Source of the DNA: Hymenolepis diminuta
Taxonomy: Eukaryota > Platyhelminthes > Cestoda > Cyclophyllidea > Hymenolepididae
Direction of reading: 5' to 3'
Assembly (NCBI GenBank): GCA_900708905.1
Contig: CAADRB010000042.1
Span: forward strand, 1,082,430-1,146,429
Length of the DNA stretch: 64,000 nt
Position 1 is the first letter of the stretch. Each line of letters opens with the position of its first letter. The notes under the pieces are model-generated. The model was not told where the DNA came from. It saw only the letters and a program-made list of their open reading frames with translations, and ran no database searches. The position numbers and the translations under genes are program-made. Positions 12,592-25,600 of this stretch are shown here, piece by piece.

Positions 12592-15500
12592 ATGTCGCTT
12601 TGTTGTTCACTTAGTAATGAGGTTCCTGAGGAGCCCGTTCTTAGCCCACGTTCAGGCCACATTTTTGAGCGTCGTTTAATAGAAAAGTATCTTGCAGAAA
12701 CCGGTGTTGATCCGATTAATCAACAACCTCTTTCTGCAGATGAGTTGATTGAAGTGAAAGCATCGCCCCTAGTGCGTCCTAAGCCACCTCATGGGACTTC
12801 AATTCCTGCTATTCTAAAATCCCTCCAGGATGAGTGGGATGCTGTTATGCTGCAATCTTTCACTATGCGACAACAGCTGCAGACAGCGAGGCAGGAACTC
12901 TCACACGCCTTGTATCAGCATGACGCGGCTTGTCGTGTCATTTCTCGTCTAATGAAAGAGGTCACTGCTGCAAGAGAAGCTCTTGCTACTCTTAAACCAC
13001 ATACTGGCATTGGTGCAGCCATGACTCAGCCAGTTACCCAAGAAAAGGAAACGACAAAGGTTGCTACTATTGACGTATCGAATGTAAGTTGTTTGAGATT
13101 GAGATTTTTGTGTGCAGGATACTAGGAGGAGGTCAGGTTAGGAGGATCGTCCTTCATTTCTCAGGCCAAATTTAAGGACATGCACTAACATTTTCAAACC
13201 TTCTTATAGTATTGGTTTAGTTTAGCCATCAGTGTTTTGCAGATTTTGTTGTGTATGGCTTTTTCATGTAATTGGGTTTAGTTGTTCTTGAGTTAAGTAT
13301 ACAGAAATGAAGTATTTGTAATCCCTTCTTTTAATGCGTAATAATTTTCCTCTCTATTTCTAGCGAGTAAACACGTTTGTTTAGGGTCATCGCAAGGTCC
13401 AATACCTTATTGTTATCGTGACATGATCTTAAATTACTTAGTGCCTGCTATCCTAATTAACCGTCTTGGTTCTAGCAACTTAGTTATGAGCTTTGAGATG
13501 TCTCGATTATGATAAGGAAGACAATAAATGGAGGTAGCCAGAAAAGATAGGTCCATTTACTTCGCTCTTTATTTACGAAGTAAGACCCTATATAGAAGTA
13601 CCGGAGGGGAATAAATGCCAGGTGTGCCTTTGAAAAAACGAATCAATCAACACGATTGGTGATGGCAACCAGTCTTTCGCTCTTATTAACTTCGATTTTT
13701 CGGATTATTATTAGATAAATGTTATGTGTCATCATTATTTTAGCGTGTTTTAGTAAGAAACTCGGTGTAATGGGTCGTTTTACAACTGTACCACTTTTTC
13801 TCCCACTTAGCTGCCAGAGGCGATAGGACTTTCTGAAGAGATAATTACTCGCTTGCAAGAACGAGCAGTTCAATTGACCGATGAACGAAAGAAACGCGGT
13901 AAAACTTTGCCAGAGGGTTTGGCCAAGGCGAGAGACATCTCAGAGTACAGGCAAATTGCTTCACTAGTGGGCATCCACTCACCTAGTGTCCCTGGCATTC
14001 TCTGCTTGGATATTAGCAAGTCCACACCTGAACACATCATCACCGGTGGCAATGACAAAAATGCTGTCGTCTATAACACACAGGCTTCTCAAGTACGTTT
14101 AAACTCTTGCGTTGTGATGTGTTACTTTGTCGTACTTTTAATAGCCGTATCTCTTCACGCTGTGTGTGCAAATGGTAAACTAAAGCTAATTGTAGCCAAA
14201 CACAAATGTTTGGTCAAATTCTACGCCGTTTTCATCCACTTTCGTATTGCTGATTTTAATACAAAATAATTACTCAAAATTCCTAAGGTTGAGAATATGT
14301 TCAACATTCAGTGAGCTATGTTTTTGGAATAATTTGTTTTAGGTGATTAATTAATAGCTTGGGTTCTATGAAAAGTTTGTTTCACTTAAATTTCTGTATC
14401 GTCATGCTCCCGTCGACTTCTAAACATCCCCGTTAATAAGAAAAATTATACTCAAAATTTAAGGAACTCTACAATGCGCTAATGCACCTCAAATCTGAAA
14501 TTGGAATAAAAGTCAGTATTCAACTCGTCTCAATAATTGACGTCAAACGCTGTTGGGCTTTTGTTTTTTTGTATTTGAATATAGTCTTTTTATCTCTTGT
14601 TTGCATCCGCATATTGTGATACGATCATTTTAATTAAGATGCCCATGAAAATGCTCCCCGCTTTGATAATGATTTGAAAAGTTGGCCAATTACTCTCTTT
14701 TGACTATTTTCACTACAACAAAAGGCGGTGAGTAGATTAGCAAACTTTTTGCTCGTAGGAATTAGGAGTAACCTAACACTTCCTATTTTACTCGGACAAT
14801 CTCTGATGAAAGATACTACAATCTTATGTTTATGCTTATTGTAAAATCATACTAGCAAAGAGAATTGGATGTAAGCACTCTTCCTGCATAATTCTCTCAT
14901 GACAATCTGATTGTGTACTAAGCATTAAATTTACTTCTCTAGACTTACGAAAATCAAGTAACAAGTTTATACCTATTGCCAAAATAGTTTAGAAGTCAAG
15001 TATTTCTTTATTCTTTCCTTCATCGTTGCTCAGCATTATTTACACTCGTTTAACCAAATGTAATTGCTTTCACATCAATGAATTTAAGTGGGAGTAATTG
15101 TTTTCACTTTTGAATCATGTTATATGTTGCTATTAATTTTGTATGTAGGTGGTGTCCATCCTGCGCGGCCACACAAAGAAAGTATCTCGTGTGGTCTACC
15201 ATCAGACTGACCAACTCGCCTTTACTGCTTCGCCTGACTGCACTGTGCGCGTATGGGGTATTGAACAGGGCCAGTGTGCCTCTGTCATCCGCGCTCACTC
15301 TGGTCCCGTGACCGGTCTCTCTTTGCACGCTATCGGAGATTACCTTCTCTCCTCATCTTCTGATGGTCAGTGGGCAATGAGTGATCTTCGTAGAGGTCAA
15401 GTCCTAGTCCGCGTCATGGTTGAGAAAAATGGTGTTCTCCAAGGACTTACAACTGCCCAATTCCATCCAGATGGTCAGATTCTAGCTACCGGTACAGTTG

Positions 15501-17318
15501 ACGGCGAAGTGAAGATTTGGGATATTCGTGAGATACGCAATGCTGCCAATTTCTCTCATGGTGTTGGTACTAATCAACCACTCACTGCTATCTCCTTCTC
15601 TGAAAATGGATACTATCTTGCCTCTGGTGGGTCTGATGGTCAAATTAAACTTTGGGATCTGCGAAAATTGAAGAACTTTAAGACTCTGGTAATTTTCTGG
15701 CTTTTATTATGTGAATGTGGCATAGAGATGGCGGAGAAAACAGGCGCCAATTACGAAACCTATGATTATTGGTTATCGTTAGCTTTCGTTGAGCTTACAT
15801 TGACTCAGTAAAATCTGGAGAAATTCTGGCCTCTTTGTGCTGGGATCTTGGTATGTTCAGGCTTAAGAATGATAGTAAAATTTCACTCGTAAACATATAG
15901 AGATTAAGCACGTGCAATTGTTGAAAGAACGTCTCTTGAATATTAATAGAATCACTAAAATTTACCATTGTACCAACTCCTGTAGAATCCCTTGAGAATG
16001 TGGGGATAGGCTCGGAAGGAACTCTGTCATATCTTGCTAAGAGTTGGACCTTATCACCTATTGCCATTAGCCCCAGTTACCGATTTTAGTGACCCGTCTG
16101 TATTCGGGGATTGACGGTTGATGATGAAAGTGACCGAGAATGAGAAGTCCTTGATTTATATATTGCTTGCAAGTAGGGGTGAGTCCTAAGAATGGTTAGG
16201 AATATACGAACTAAGCATCTTAATTTGCTCTACGCCTTTATTGATGTCTGGAAACTCAACAGAAGTTTCAGTTTTAGAAACCTATGTAAAATTTTTTATA
16301 GTTGTCTAAAGTCGTAGTCTTAGTCGTTTAACTTGGCTGTGGGATTTTTCTTCCAATCAAAATTTTGATACTCATTTTCTGCATTTCGTGAAGATAGAGT
16401 CAGGCTACGCCTACCTTCATTTATCTACTATTACTGTTATTTTTTAGTCGGATAATTAAAAATGATATTGTTGCAACATCCGAAGGGCGTTTCCTGCTAC
16501 CAACTAGTGTGTCCATGGTATCAATCTAATTGAAATTTGGTTAACTACCTCCCTAAAAATATCCTAATTATAAGTCGGAAGGGAGGTTGGATTTGTTTAA
16601 AGTAGCGTTAATTACAAATATAAGACCACTTTAAGCATCCAAGTTAGGCTTGAGCTATCCACCACTACAGATTTTAGGGCTAACAGGATCTATCAGCCTT
16701 TACCTAAGATCGGGAATCCAAGAATTGAGTTGGAGCACTAGTAATGAACAAAGTTAAAGGAGGGAGAATGGGATAAAGCAGTTGAAAGAGAGAGTAAAAA
16801 GAAGTAGGGTTCAAGGTATATTTAATGTCTAAGATGGGGGATGTTTGATAATAAACTTTGGTTAATATTTGTAATAGTTCTATTTAAGGCAATGACTAGT
16901 CTTATCCATTCCCAGGATCTTGATTTGAAATATTTGAGTTTAATTTAAGGCTTGCTATGTGAAAAATTTTCGTGGAATATAACTTTGCTGTGTTTTGCCA
17001 GTACGTGTAGTTTACTATTATTAATCTATTACCTTCTCATTTTAGACACCAGAGATGGAAAAACCGGGGTCGACGTACGAAATCCACGACCTTGAATTCG
17101 ATCAGTCGGGTACCTATCTAGCAGTTGCAGGGAGTGACGTTCGTGTCTACTTGTGTAAACAATGGGATCTGCTCGGTGTATTCTCAACACACACCTCACT
17201 ATCTACTGGTGTTCGCTTTGGTCCTAACGCCAAGACAATTACTTCTTGCAGTCTGGACCGTACTGTCAAAATCTTTGGAGAAGTGGAAAGTTCTAAGGGT
17301 GCTCCTATGGAAACTTAG
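12592..17318 (+). CDS. PRPF19: Pre-mRNA-processing factor 19 (U-box E3 ligase, WD40)
   Basis: Prp19 is the core of the NineTeen complex, which ubiquitinates spliceosome proteins and stabilises the U4/U6.U5 tri-snRNP during splicing in the nucleus. Four exons in phase 0: 12592-13083, 13811-14092, 15149-15688 and 17046-17318, giving 528 residues (human 504). Residues 1-60 form the U-box ([32 protein letters not shown]). About 70-140 is the [18 protein letters not shown] helix and coiled coil that tetramerises. From about 200 a WD40 propeller follows ([40 protein letters not shown]). The protein looks complete, with no broken domain. It lies directly behind cornichon on the same strand. Confidence 0.95.
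13084..13810 (+). other. Prp19 intron 1
   Basis: Phase 0 intron with a GTAAGT donor and a CCCACTTAG acceptor. It contains one of three short related repeats (13536-13617), listed separately. No gene otherwise. Confidence 0.8.
13536..13617 (+). repeat. Copy A of a dispersed repeat with FALYL coding remnant
   Basis: Contains the 15-mer CTTCGCTCTTTATTT (13560-13574), found twice more in this window. Read in frame, the area gives ...[15 protein letters not shown]... before a stop, resembling the other two copies. It is probably a remnant of a dispersed coding sequence or transposon, and the boundaries are approximate. Confidence 0.4.
14093..15148 (+). other. Prp19 intron 2
   Basis: Phase 0 intron of 1056 bp with a GTACGT donor and a TATGTAG acceptor. 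No other feature seen. Confidence 0.8.
15689..17045 (+). other. Prp19 intron 3
   Basis: Phase 0 intron of 1357 bp with a GTAATT donor and a CTCATTTTAG acceptor. No other feature seen. Confidence 0.8.
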
Positions 17319-17389
17319 GTTAAATGCGGAACAGCGTATCATCCTTTATTCACCAAATTGTGAAATTTTGTAATAGTGTGTCATACTGA

Positions 17390-17395
17390 ATTAAA
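17390..17395 (+). terminator. Probable poly(A) signal of Prp19
   Basis: ATTAAA lies 71 nt after the stop codon, in an AT-rich 3' UTR. It is the common variant of AATAAA. Confidence 0.45.
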
Positions 17396-19434
17396 GTTTT
17401 TATTAAATTCTATTTGCCCGTTGTTTCTGGGCATGAAGGTGGTGGGTGATTGATTAAGATGGCGCAGTGTGGTGACGTAAAAGTCTACTGAGTCTGAAAC
17501 CAACTCTGCAAGAGGGCTGGTTAATCTATAGAGTGGTGGGTATTCTACAACTGTTAAATGTCGCATTTGTCTCGATAAAATCTAGTGTTATAGTAAACTA
17601 ACATCCCCTCTTTTTAAAAATAATGCTGAAAAAGCCTTTCCAACTTAAGCTTGGAAAATTGTGCATATTTTCTCGGCTTTAAGTAGCGACATAGCTACAG
17701 TTGAGTAAACAGGGAATAAATAGATGGTCTATTATTAATTTTACCATTACAAAGTAGTGGTAAGTCTTAGGAGGTTGTGAAGGTCAAACCACCGTCGGAT
17801 CGACAGATTTTATTCATAGGTTAAGACCAAACCAACGGATAAGATGTCAAGAACTTTTTTCTATCAACGGTAAGGATAACAAGACGGTATGGAGGAAGTG
17901 TATGATTTATTTAAGCAGTTTGTTATGTTGAGATAGTAATTTGAATGGAGACCTAAAATGTAACTGAGCAATTCATACTCAGCGGATAATATTCTAGTAG
18001 CCTTATCAGTCTCATTAGTATGCGGAGCACTTTACTCCTGACATCCCGAGAGTTTGCCTAGACAAATCTGTCGTTCATCCTGTGTTAGAATGGAGTTCAA
18101 TGATCAATTATACGAAGAAGGCTTTTATACTATTAAGCTGAATTAATAAACTGTCTTAGAGGTAAAGGTCTTCAGTCTGTAAATTCTACTGGGTCCGGTA
18201 GCTAGCTGATTGTTAGAGAGAGAGCAGCTAATTGCTGCATGAAAACCTACATTTAAAGTCAAAATTGACGTATCACAACAGTGGAACCAATTAATAGCAC
18301 TAGACTATTTTGTAACTGTTTATGTACTTGATGTTATTACCAAAAACCAAGATTGTAAACAGTTCATCTCTTAGCAAACTGAGTCCTTCATGTAAAATAT
18401 TACGGTATACACGTTACTTAAATAGATTGAAGCACCATATTGGTTAATAATATTTCTTAAATCCATTGAGAAGGGACGTTTTTAGACATTTAATTTAGAT
18501 CAAGCAATTTCATTTTTGGGCCTCTTGTAGAAAATTTGCTTTTTGTCAATTTCTTTTTAATAAATTTTAATCGGCACAGTTGGATGTGCGTCAATAGGTA
18601 TTGAGCCTATCATATATTGAGAGATCTGAGCCTCATTGCCTATACCCTCCGTTTCCAGCGGCTGACATGTTTTCAGCTTTCGGTCCAAGCCCGAAGTTAC
18701 TGGAACAATTGATTAGAGATAATAGAAGTGATCAGGGATGAATCCGATCACTTCGCTCTTTATTTGCAAAGAACGAGATTGTATAAGCTGGGAATTTGGA
18801 AGAATGTCACTGAGCGGTTGGAAACACTCGGACTAATTAATATGCCTCTTAATGTGCCTCTTATGCCCTCATCAACTTCAATAAGTCAGCTGCAGATTAG
18901 GAGAACCCAATACCCGAAGAGTAGCTTTGCTTCGTTTCAACAAAATCGATGACTCCTGATTTGGCATACATGAGCATTGGCCGCAATGTCACCAGCGCTC
19001 ACTATATTGATATACTCCGTGTAAATACAAAAACAACTATTGTTCAATATTTCTATTAACACTGCCCACATTGCTCTTCTCTAGTAGCTATGTTATTAGT
19101 AATTTTCTGTACCAGTCTTTATTTCACTTACTCAAACACTTGATAATGAACCTCTCGTCATGTTTATTATGAGCTTACAGCCGCGCTACTACCGAGGAAC
19201 TGGAAGTAGATCAAGCAAGGCATCAATATGAAATCACTTGTCAGCACAAAGATCAACCAGGACACAATGAGCACATTGTAGAACTAACGAGAAGCCAAGG
19301 CTAGAGGTATTCTCAACCACGATACCGGAGGCAGAAGTAGCTTTTAAGGTAAGATGTTTGTTTTCTCTCACATTCGTACTCATCATTGTTTCTCGGGTCA
19401 TCCTTCTGTTTTCTTACACAAACCTTCAGTCCCT
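17396..19434. other. Intergenic region between convergent Prp19 and KASH-like genes
   Basis: About 2 kb between the 3' ends of two converging genes. It contains repeat copy B at 18721-18860. No conserved gene is visible. Open frames near 19350-19670 overlap the 3' part of the opposite-strand gene and look like chance. Confidence 0.5.
18721..18860 (+). repeat. Copy B of a dispersed repeat with FALYL coding remnant
   Basis: Longest of the three copies. The shared 15-mer is at 18751-18765. The frame reads VIRDESDHFALYLQRTRLY and on to GIWKNVTERLETLG without a stop. The pattern resembles a ubiquitin-fold (Ras-association or FERM F1) strand, but this is only a resemblance. Probably a fragment of a retroposed or transposon-borne coding sequence. 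Confidence 0.4.
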
Positions 19435-19440
19435 TTTATT
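19435..19440 (-). terminator. Possible poly(A) signal of the KASH-like gene
   Basis: TTTATT on the plus strand reads AATAAA on the minus strand, about 200 nt after the stop codon of the KASH-like gene. Confidence 0.3.
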
Positions 19441-19640
19441 CTATCTAATAAGGTGTGCTATAATACATCCTTATTTAAACCCTGTTTCTTACTCTACCTC
19501 AGGATGGTTTATTCAAGGCTTAGCAGCCATTATAAAAAAAGGCGTTTACAACTCTAGCAATAATATGAACAAAGCATCCGAGTATATATGTAGAATATTT
19601 AATACAGAGGAAGGATGTGAAGAACAAGTGATTCAAACAT

Positions 19641-22600
19641 CTAAATGGGAGGCACATTCGGAAAGTCATTAGAAGAAGGCTCTAGGGAGGGGATTACAGT
19701 ATGCAGGAGGATACAAAGCGAGTGAGACCAGACGGATGCAATACAGAGAGCCCATTTACGATTTTCACAAGCACGGTGAAACCGAATCTCCTCCTCGTTC
19801 AACCATACAACTTGAACAAATCCAAGAAAAAATACAGAGAAAAGGGCAAGTATTGTGAACATCAGTATCTGCAATCCGGTACAAGTTTGGGAGGTAGTTG
19901 ATACTGAAAGACCAAGAGAAAAAATTCTTGAATGGAGGTTTTGTAGATTCGCCAGAGCGTTCCGAAGACGTGCTCGCAGAATCTGATTGTCAGTGAGGGA
20001 TTCAATGGAATCTCTATGGCCAAGACCGTGGGAAGAGTCCAACTCCGAAGCGCGTTCTAGCAGTTCCTGAATAAAACAGAAAAGAGTTAAACTGAATGTA
20101 AATATGGTACTTTCATATCCTAATAGCCTTAAACTTCCGAAATTTCGATAACAATTCAAAAAATTAATAAAGCTATTCAACTTCATCTTGACTGAACTCT
20201 GCTGGTATCATTTGCCCACTCTTGGTTGTGACAAGACTAGACACTGAAATAAACTACTCGAGAGGCTCCGAATATCGGGAAAATGAACTCATCCACAAAC
20301 CTAGGAGACGAATTATAAAATTTAAACACTGTCAGCTTGACCGCTCTCCCCGTCTCGTACATAATTGGATTATTTTGCTGCTCTCTCGCATTTCGACGTT
20401 TACTAATAGTAAAGTTCTGCTTCCGTTATGATCAAGTTCCCGCTGAATAATGCTGCAGCTACAGTAGAATCAGACTCGGTGGAATTGAGTTGAGAGAAGA
20501 CAGAATTGCGACATCTTCACGACAGATTATTCAAGGTAGCTATTAATAATGGGAAGCTGTTTCTTTCATACAATTGACTATAGAATGTCAAATAACATTT
20601 CTTTCGTATCATATACACAAACTACATCTCTCTTATTAACAATGAGGATGAGAGAGTAAGAAGACGACTAGCCCTTCCCAAGACAAACATAAACTCAATG
20701 ACTTTGAGATGTTTGTCGACGCCCTAGCGAAACTCTATTTCTTTTACTGTCTATTTATTCTCGCATTTCTGATACAAAACTGATGTGGAAAGGATGATAA
20801 GAACTTACAAGAAACCCCAAGACTAAATGAGCAAGTACACTTTTCCAAATATGACCGAATTTACCAATAATTATTAAAGTTAAGTATTTTGCCATGTCAT
20901 AGGAGATACCAATAATACCTGAAGTTTCCCCGTCACCGCATTGATAGTTAACAGATCCTGATTGACATGGGAAACGTCAGTGATGCTTCCTGAGCTACCT
21001 CCCAGCTTATCCATCAAATAATCGGCCTCAATTAGTACAGGCTCTGCTCGATCTTTAACTTCTTGAAGTTTCTTGTTCCTCTCATCAGAGATTGTAGTTA
21101 AGTAATCAGATAACCGTAATTGAGATCGTAGTTCACGTTTCACTTCAGAACATCTACAGTGATAAATTAGTTTCAGAATTGTGTATAAGTATGTGTTACT
21201 ATAAAAAGGTAAGTAGAAAAGCAAACCTGGAAGCAATCGTATCCAGCCAAGAAGGAAAGAAAACAAGCAGGCCATGGTCAGATGCAAGAAGTTTACTGCT
21301 CCGACTTTCGAAACCAGCAAAACGCTTTTGGTGTTTGATGAAAAGCATATCAACTTTCTGCCGCCAACTTTGCACTTTTTCCAAATTTAGCTGTAAAACA
21401 GGGAAAACCAATGGATTAGTAAAATAGACGGTAGATTTACTTCCTGTTACAATTTCGCTAAATTCAGATAAAAAAGAACATAATTAATTAATTTTTAATC
21501 AACCATTTGTGCCAATAATTATATATATATTTTTATAAATACCAATCATTCGAACATTTTCTATTAATAATAAACGTAAAAATAAGCATATGAAATTATT
21601 CAAAAAGTTTTTCTTTCAACTGTTTAGATATTCGAGGCTGCAGTTCTCACGAAGACACAATTAGTAATCTCAAGTCAAAAAATTAGATTCAGCTGTGAAT
21701 GCTCAACTTTCTGTAAGCTTGATCCTAAAAGCGAAACTCTCTCTACCTTATAAATCAATAGAAGGCCACTCGTTTCCAATCCTCCTACACAAAGCTACTA
21801 AAACATAAAATACGAGGACAGTAGAAGGGTTACGTCCTTACCAAAAAACTGCAAACCGGACTAGAGAAGAACGCTTTTATCATTGTCATTCCTCTTCATC
21901 GAATTTGCCCTATTTAACCGGGGAGATTGAATGATTCAGATACGCAGTACGAGTATCCAAGTGTGGAAATTCGTCCGAGTTTTCCTTCCCTTGCACTGAC
22001 TACCCTTTTCTTCTAATTGGTTAATTTTTCCTGTCCTCACTTTCTACGAACGCTCTATATTAGTCATACAGTGTTTCATCGATGATCAGTAAATAAGTTT
22101 CATGTTAGGCCACAGTCTTCGCGTTTTGTGTCTTAGTAGTTCAGTTTAGTGATAGAAGAGTTCGGAAAAAGAAGTGCAAAATCTATTAGCAACTCAAAAT
22201 TAAAGTCGAATCAAATAATACTCTTTGATATCTTGATGTTGCCCAATGTATCATTTTGATGCCCTAACTTTTAGCATTCGTTGGAAATACTGTTATTCGA
22301 CGTCAGTTGCTTCTCACAATTCAAAATTGTGCATTTTTGTATTATTTTGGGTAAAAATAATAACATTCCGAAAACTGGGAAGCGAACAGAAAGCGTACCT
22401 AGGTGAAAAGCCAATAGACTTAAAGATATACAGGTGTCACTAATCATCGGTTGAACTATCACGCGGCGTAACACACTATTGAAAATTATCGTAAATGGGG
22501 AATTATAAGAATAAAAATTGGCAGGGTTTAAAATCAACCGAATTCCGTGATTACCTTTCGTCAAATACTATATTACTTCACGCTGAAATCAATTGCTTGT

Positions 22601-25600
22601 AGAGGATTACGCACTAAAGATTAATTGTCTAATCAATTTTATTATCCGTATCTCAGCATTGTGTCCTTTTTTAATCCCTTTTGAACTGGTAACTATTTGC
22701 TACGCAATATATATTAATGCTTTGTTTAGTAGTATTAAAGCCCTATGAAGCCCAGGTGTGAGGGCGCAAACTTTCGTAGGTATCAAAGTCGGGAACTTTA
22801 GGATGCTATACAATTGTAAATTACAATGAAGATATTAAAAGCAATCGACGGAAAAAGGGAATGTTGTATCAAGACCAGGGCTTTTAATGTTTATTTCCTC
22901 AACCAAACAACGGTTCGTCTTTTTTAGGCCAAACTAAGGAGGAAAAGCACAGTTAAAACACTTAGATCAATAGCCGCTACAAATTTATGTCATCCGACTG
23001 ATAAAACACCCATAAAAAGGAAATAACTCTTACATAAACTACAATTGTGCCTGCTTAAATACAGAAGTTGTATTAAAGGTTTCTTACCTCTAAATCGTGG
23101 AGATATCTATTCCAATTCTTGCGAGTAAGTCCAGGTCGTAGACGACAAAGTGGTTTTGAAGATGAAATTGAAAGACTTTCCGCCGGAGTTGAGGAGTAGA
23201 CTTCGGTCTCGAGACTAGACAGCCATTCGATCAGTTTGGAACCATCTTGGAACACTTTGTGGAGCTTTGTCGAGTCCGTCGGTGATAGACGTAGAGCAGC
23301 GGCTAGATTTGCTAGCTAAATTCACAAGAAAGACTTAAGTTAGCTAAAGAAGCCTGTGATGAATCAAGAGAACCAGAAGATGAAGTTCTACGAGAAGGCG
23401 TGACTTAAAAGGAGGTGTCAAGCGGAAATATTATATTTTCTCAAGGGGAAATATTTAATAAAATATTTATGCCTGCTACATATATATATCCTATTTGCCC
23501 CCTTGTAAATTTTAAGGTCATAATTAAAGTTCGTTTTGTGCCTAACTGACTTGGGTATTCTCTCCATTCGAGAAAGTGGGATATCGGACATGTAGATCGT
23601 AAAAGGTAACCAAGTTATTTTTTCTTAGAAAAGGGTGGAAAGATCGAACTCACCACTTATTTCGGTCGTTCTTTTCATAATAACCTTTCGGCCGAATAAG
23701 TAAAGGGTGACCAAAGTTAACTCCCACGGGATGACAGTCTGCCCCAATTTGTGAAACCTAACTGAGGTCAACGTGAAACTGATTTTCCAAATTGGCGGTA
23801 TTGCCACGAATTTCTGGTAACGCACTGAGAAAACCTATCGTAAAAATAGTAGATCCAAGACATGAAAACAAATTACCAAAGGAAGCTGCGGCCAAGACTA
23901 TGCTTTTAGGCCAATATATGCCTTACATTAAAACCATTAGGAAATAGAAGAAGTACATTCAAGATTAGTGGATTTGGTAAGCCATACAATATATAAAGGA
24001 AGATTTCAGTGGATCAGATTAATCTTGGTTAAAAGTAACTAAGTTTAATCCACTTTCTCATGTGACTTTACATATTGATTAATTTGAACAAAGGAAAAGA
24101 AGGAAGTCTGTTTATAACAAATGATCGTTTACTTGAATGGGCTCTTGCTATTATGAATGGCGTACACTACTTTTACTATTTAGTTAGAATATAGTTCTTT
24201 GTATGAGTAATGCACTAAGGGATTCTGATGATAAATATGTCTGCATAATCGCTCATCACTATCAGACTTCTCAAGAGGGCCCATCAACCAAATCGCGAAA
24301 ACGGCCATACATTTTTTGATGCAGAGAAGGTAAAATAATCCAGTGCAAATGAATAACACAAATCCTCCAGAAATAAGATTGTAAAGGACACAGGTATGTT
24401 ACAAGAGAAAAATACTGCTCTTGACTAGGTAACACCATACAGAAAAGGTTTTCTGATGGAAGAATGAAAGATATGCTAATCTGATAGTATATGTATCCAT
24501 AAAAGTTCGCTTTTAAGACTATATCATTTCCACAACAGTAAATTAAACAAACTAATTTTTTCAAATTAAGAGTATATAGCACAAAAATGTATAACTAAAA
24601 TTAATGTTTATTTTTTCATAGTTCTCTAATTAAAACTCACGGAAAAAAAGCAAATCATTTTCTTCACTTTAATAAGCCCAGGTCGCTCTGATCACAAAGC
24701 CGATTCAATAATAAAAAGGAAGGATCAAACCAAAAACCATACGAAACCGTAGATAAAAAGATTATAAGCTAAGAGGTTGGAGGGAAGTATGAACCTGGTA
24801 TTAATCTATAAATTTGCCTCGTATTAAAAAAATTGAGAAAATTCTTACTACCTTCGAGTTAAGATTAACCACAAAATCATTCAATAGTTCAGTTTAGTTC
24901 ACTTGCTATCACTAAAGTACCTGAGATTCATATACAGAAGTTGGAGGGTTATGTCATGATGTAACGAAATATAATTATTAAGCAATCCGATCATTTCAGC
25001 ATTCAGATGGACCAAGACTCTTTCACTCTACTGACTTCTACTTTCAACTACCATATTCTCCCCGTGTTCACGTACTTCTCCATTATTTAAAATTGCAACT
25101 TATAATTTGCCACAGATAATGGTAAAGATGTATGATAAACAAGATATCATAAGGTTAAAACAGAGAACAACTTACATCCTCAGATCGATAACTGAGCATA
25201 GACCAATCAACAGAAGGACATCTGCTATAAGTGGTGGTATCACCTAATCTTGTATTCATTGTAGGATCTTCATCGTCATCATCTTCTAGTTCAAATGCAT
25301 GACCGTCACTACTTGAAATTGTGGTAATGGGTACGTAGGCTTCATCCATAGTAGTATCCACCAGAAGGCTCTGACTGTCAAATGAGGGTTTCCTCAATGT
25401 CTCCTTTAGAACGCTCCAGCCACCGCCGGCGCCTCTAGAGACATTATCTGTTGAGAAAAGTCAACAACTTATGTCGAAAATAAAACACCTAGCGGGTAAA
25501 GGAGACGTAGTAACCCTATGGATTACTCATAGTTATTTATTACCTTAATTTGGTTACCAATGAATGTCAGCTTCAGCTAACCCCTGTTGTTATTTTCAGT

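Noticed and set aside
15104..15328. Overlapping frames on both strands of a Prp19 exon
   Set aside because: Shadows of the WD40 coding frame, which fits Prp19 throughout.
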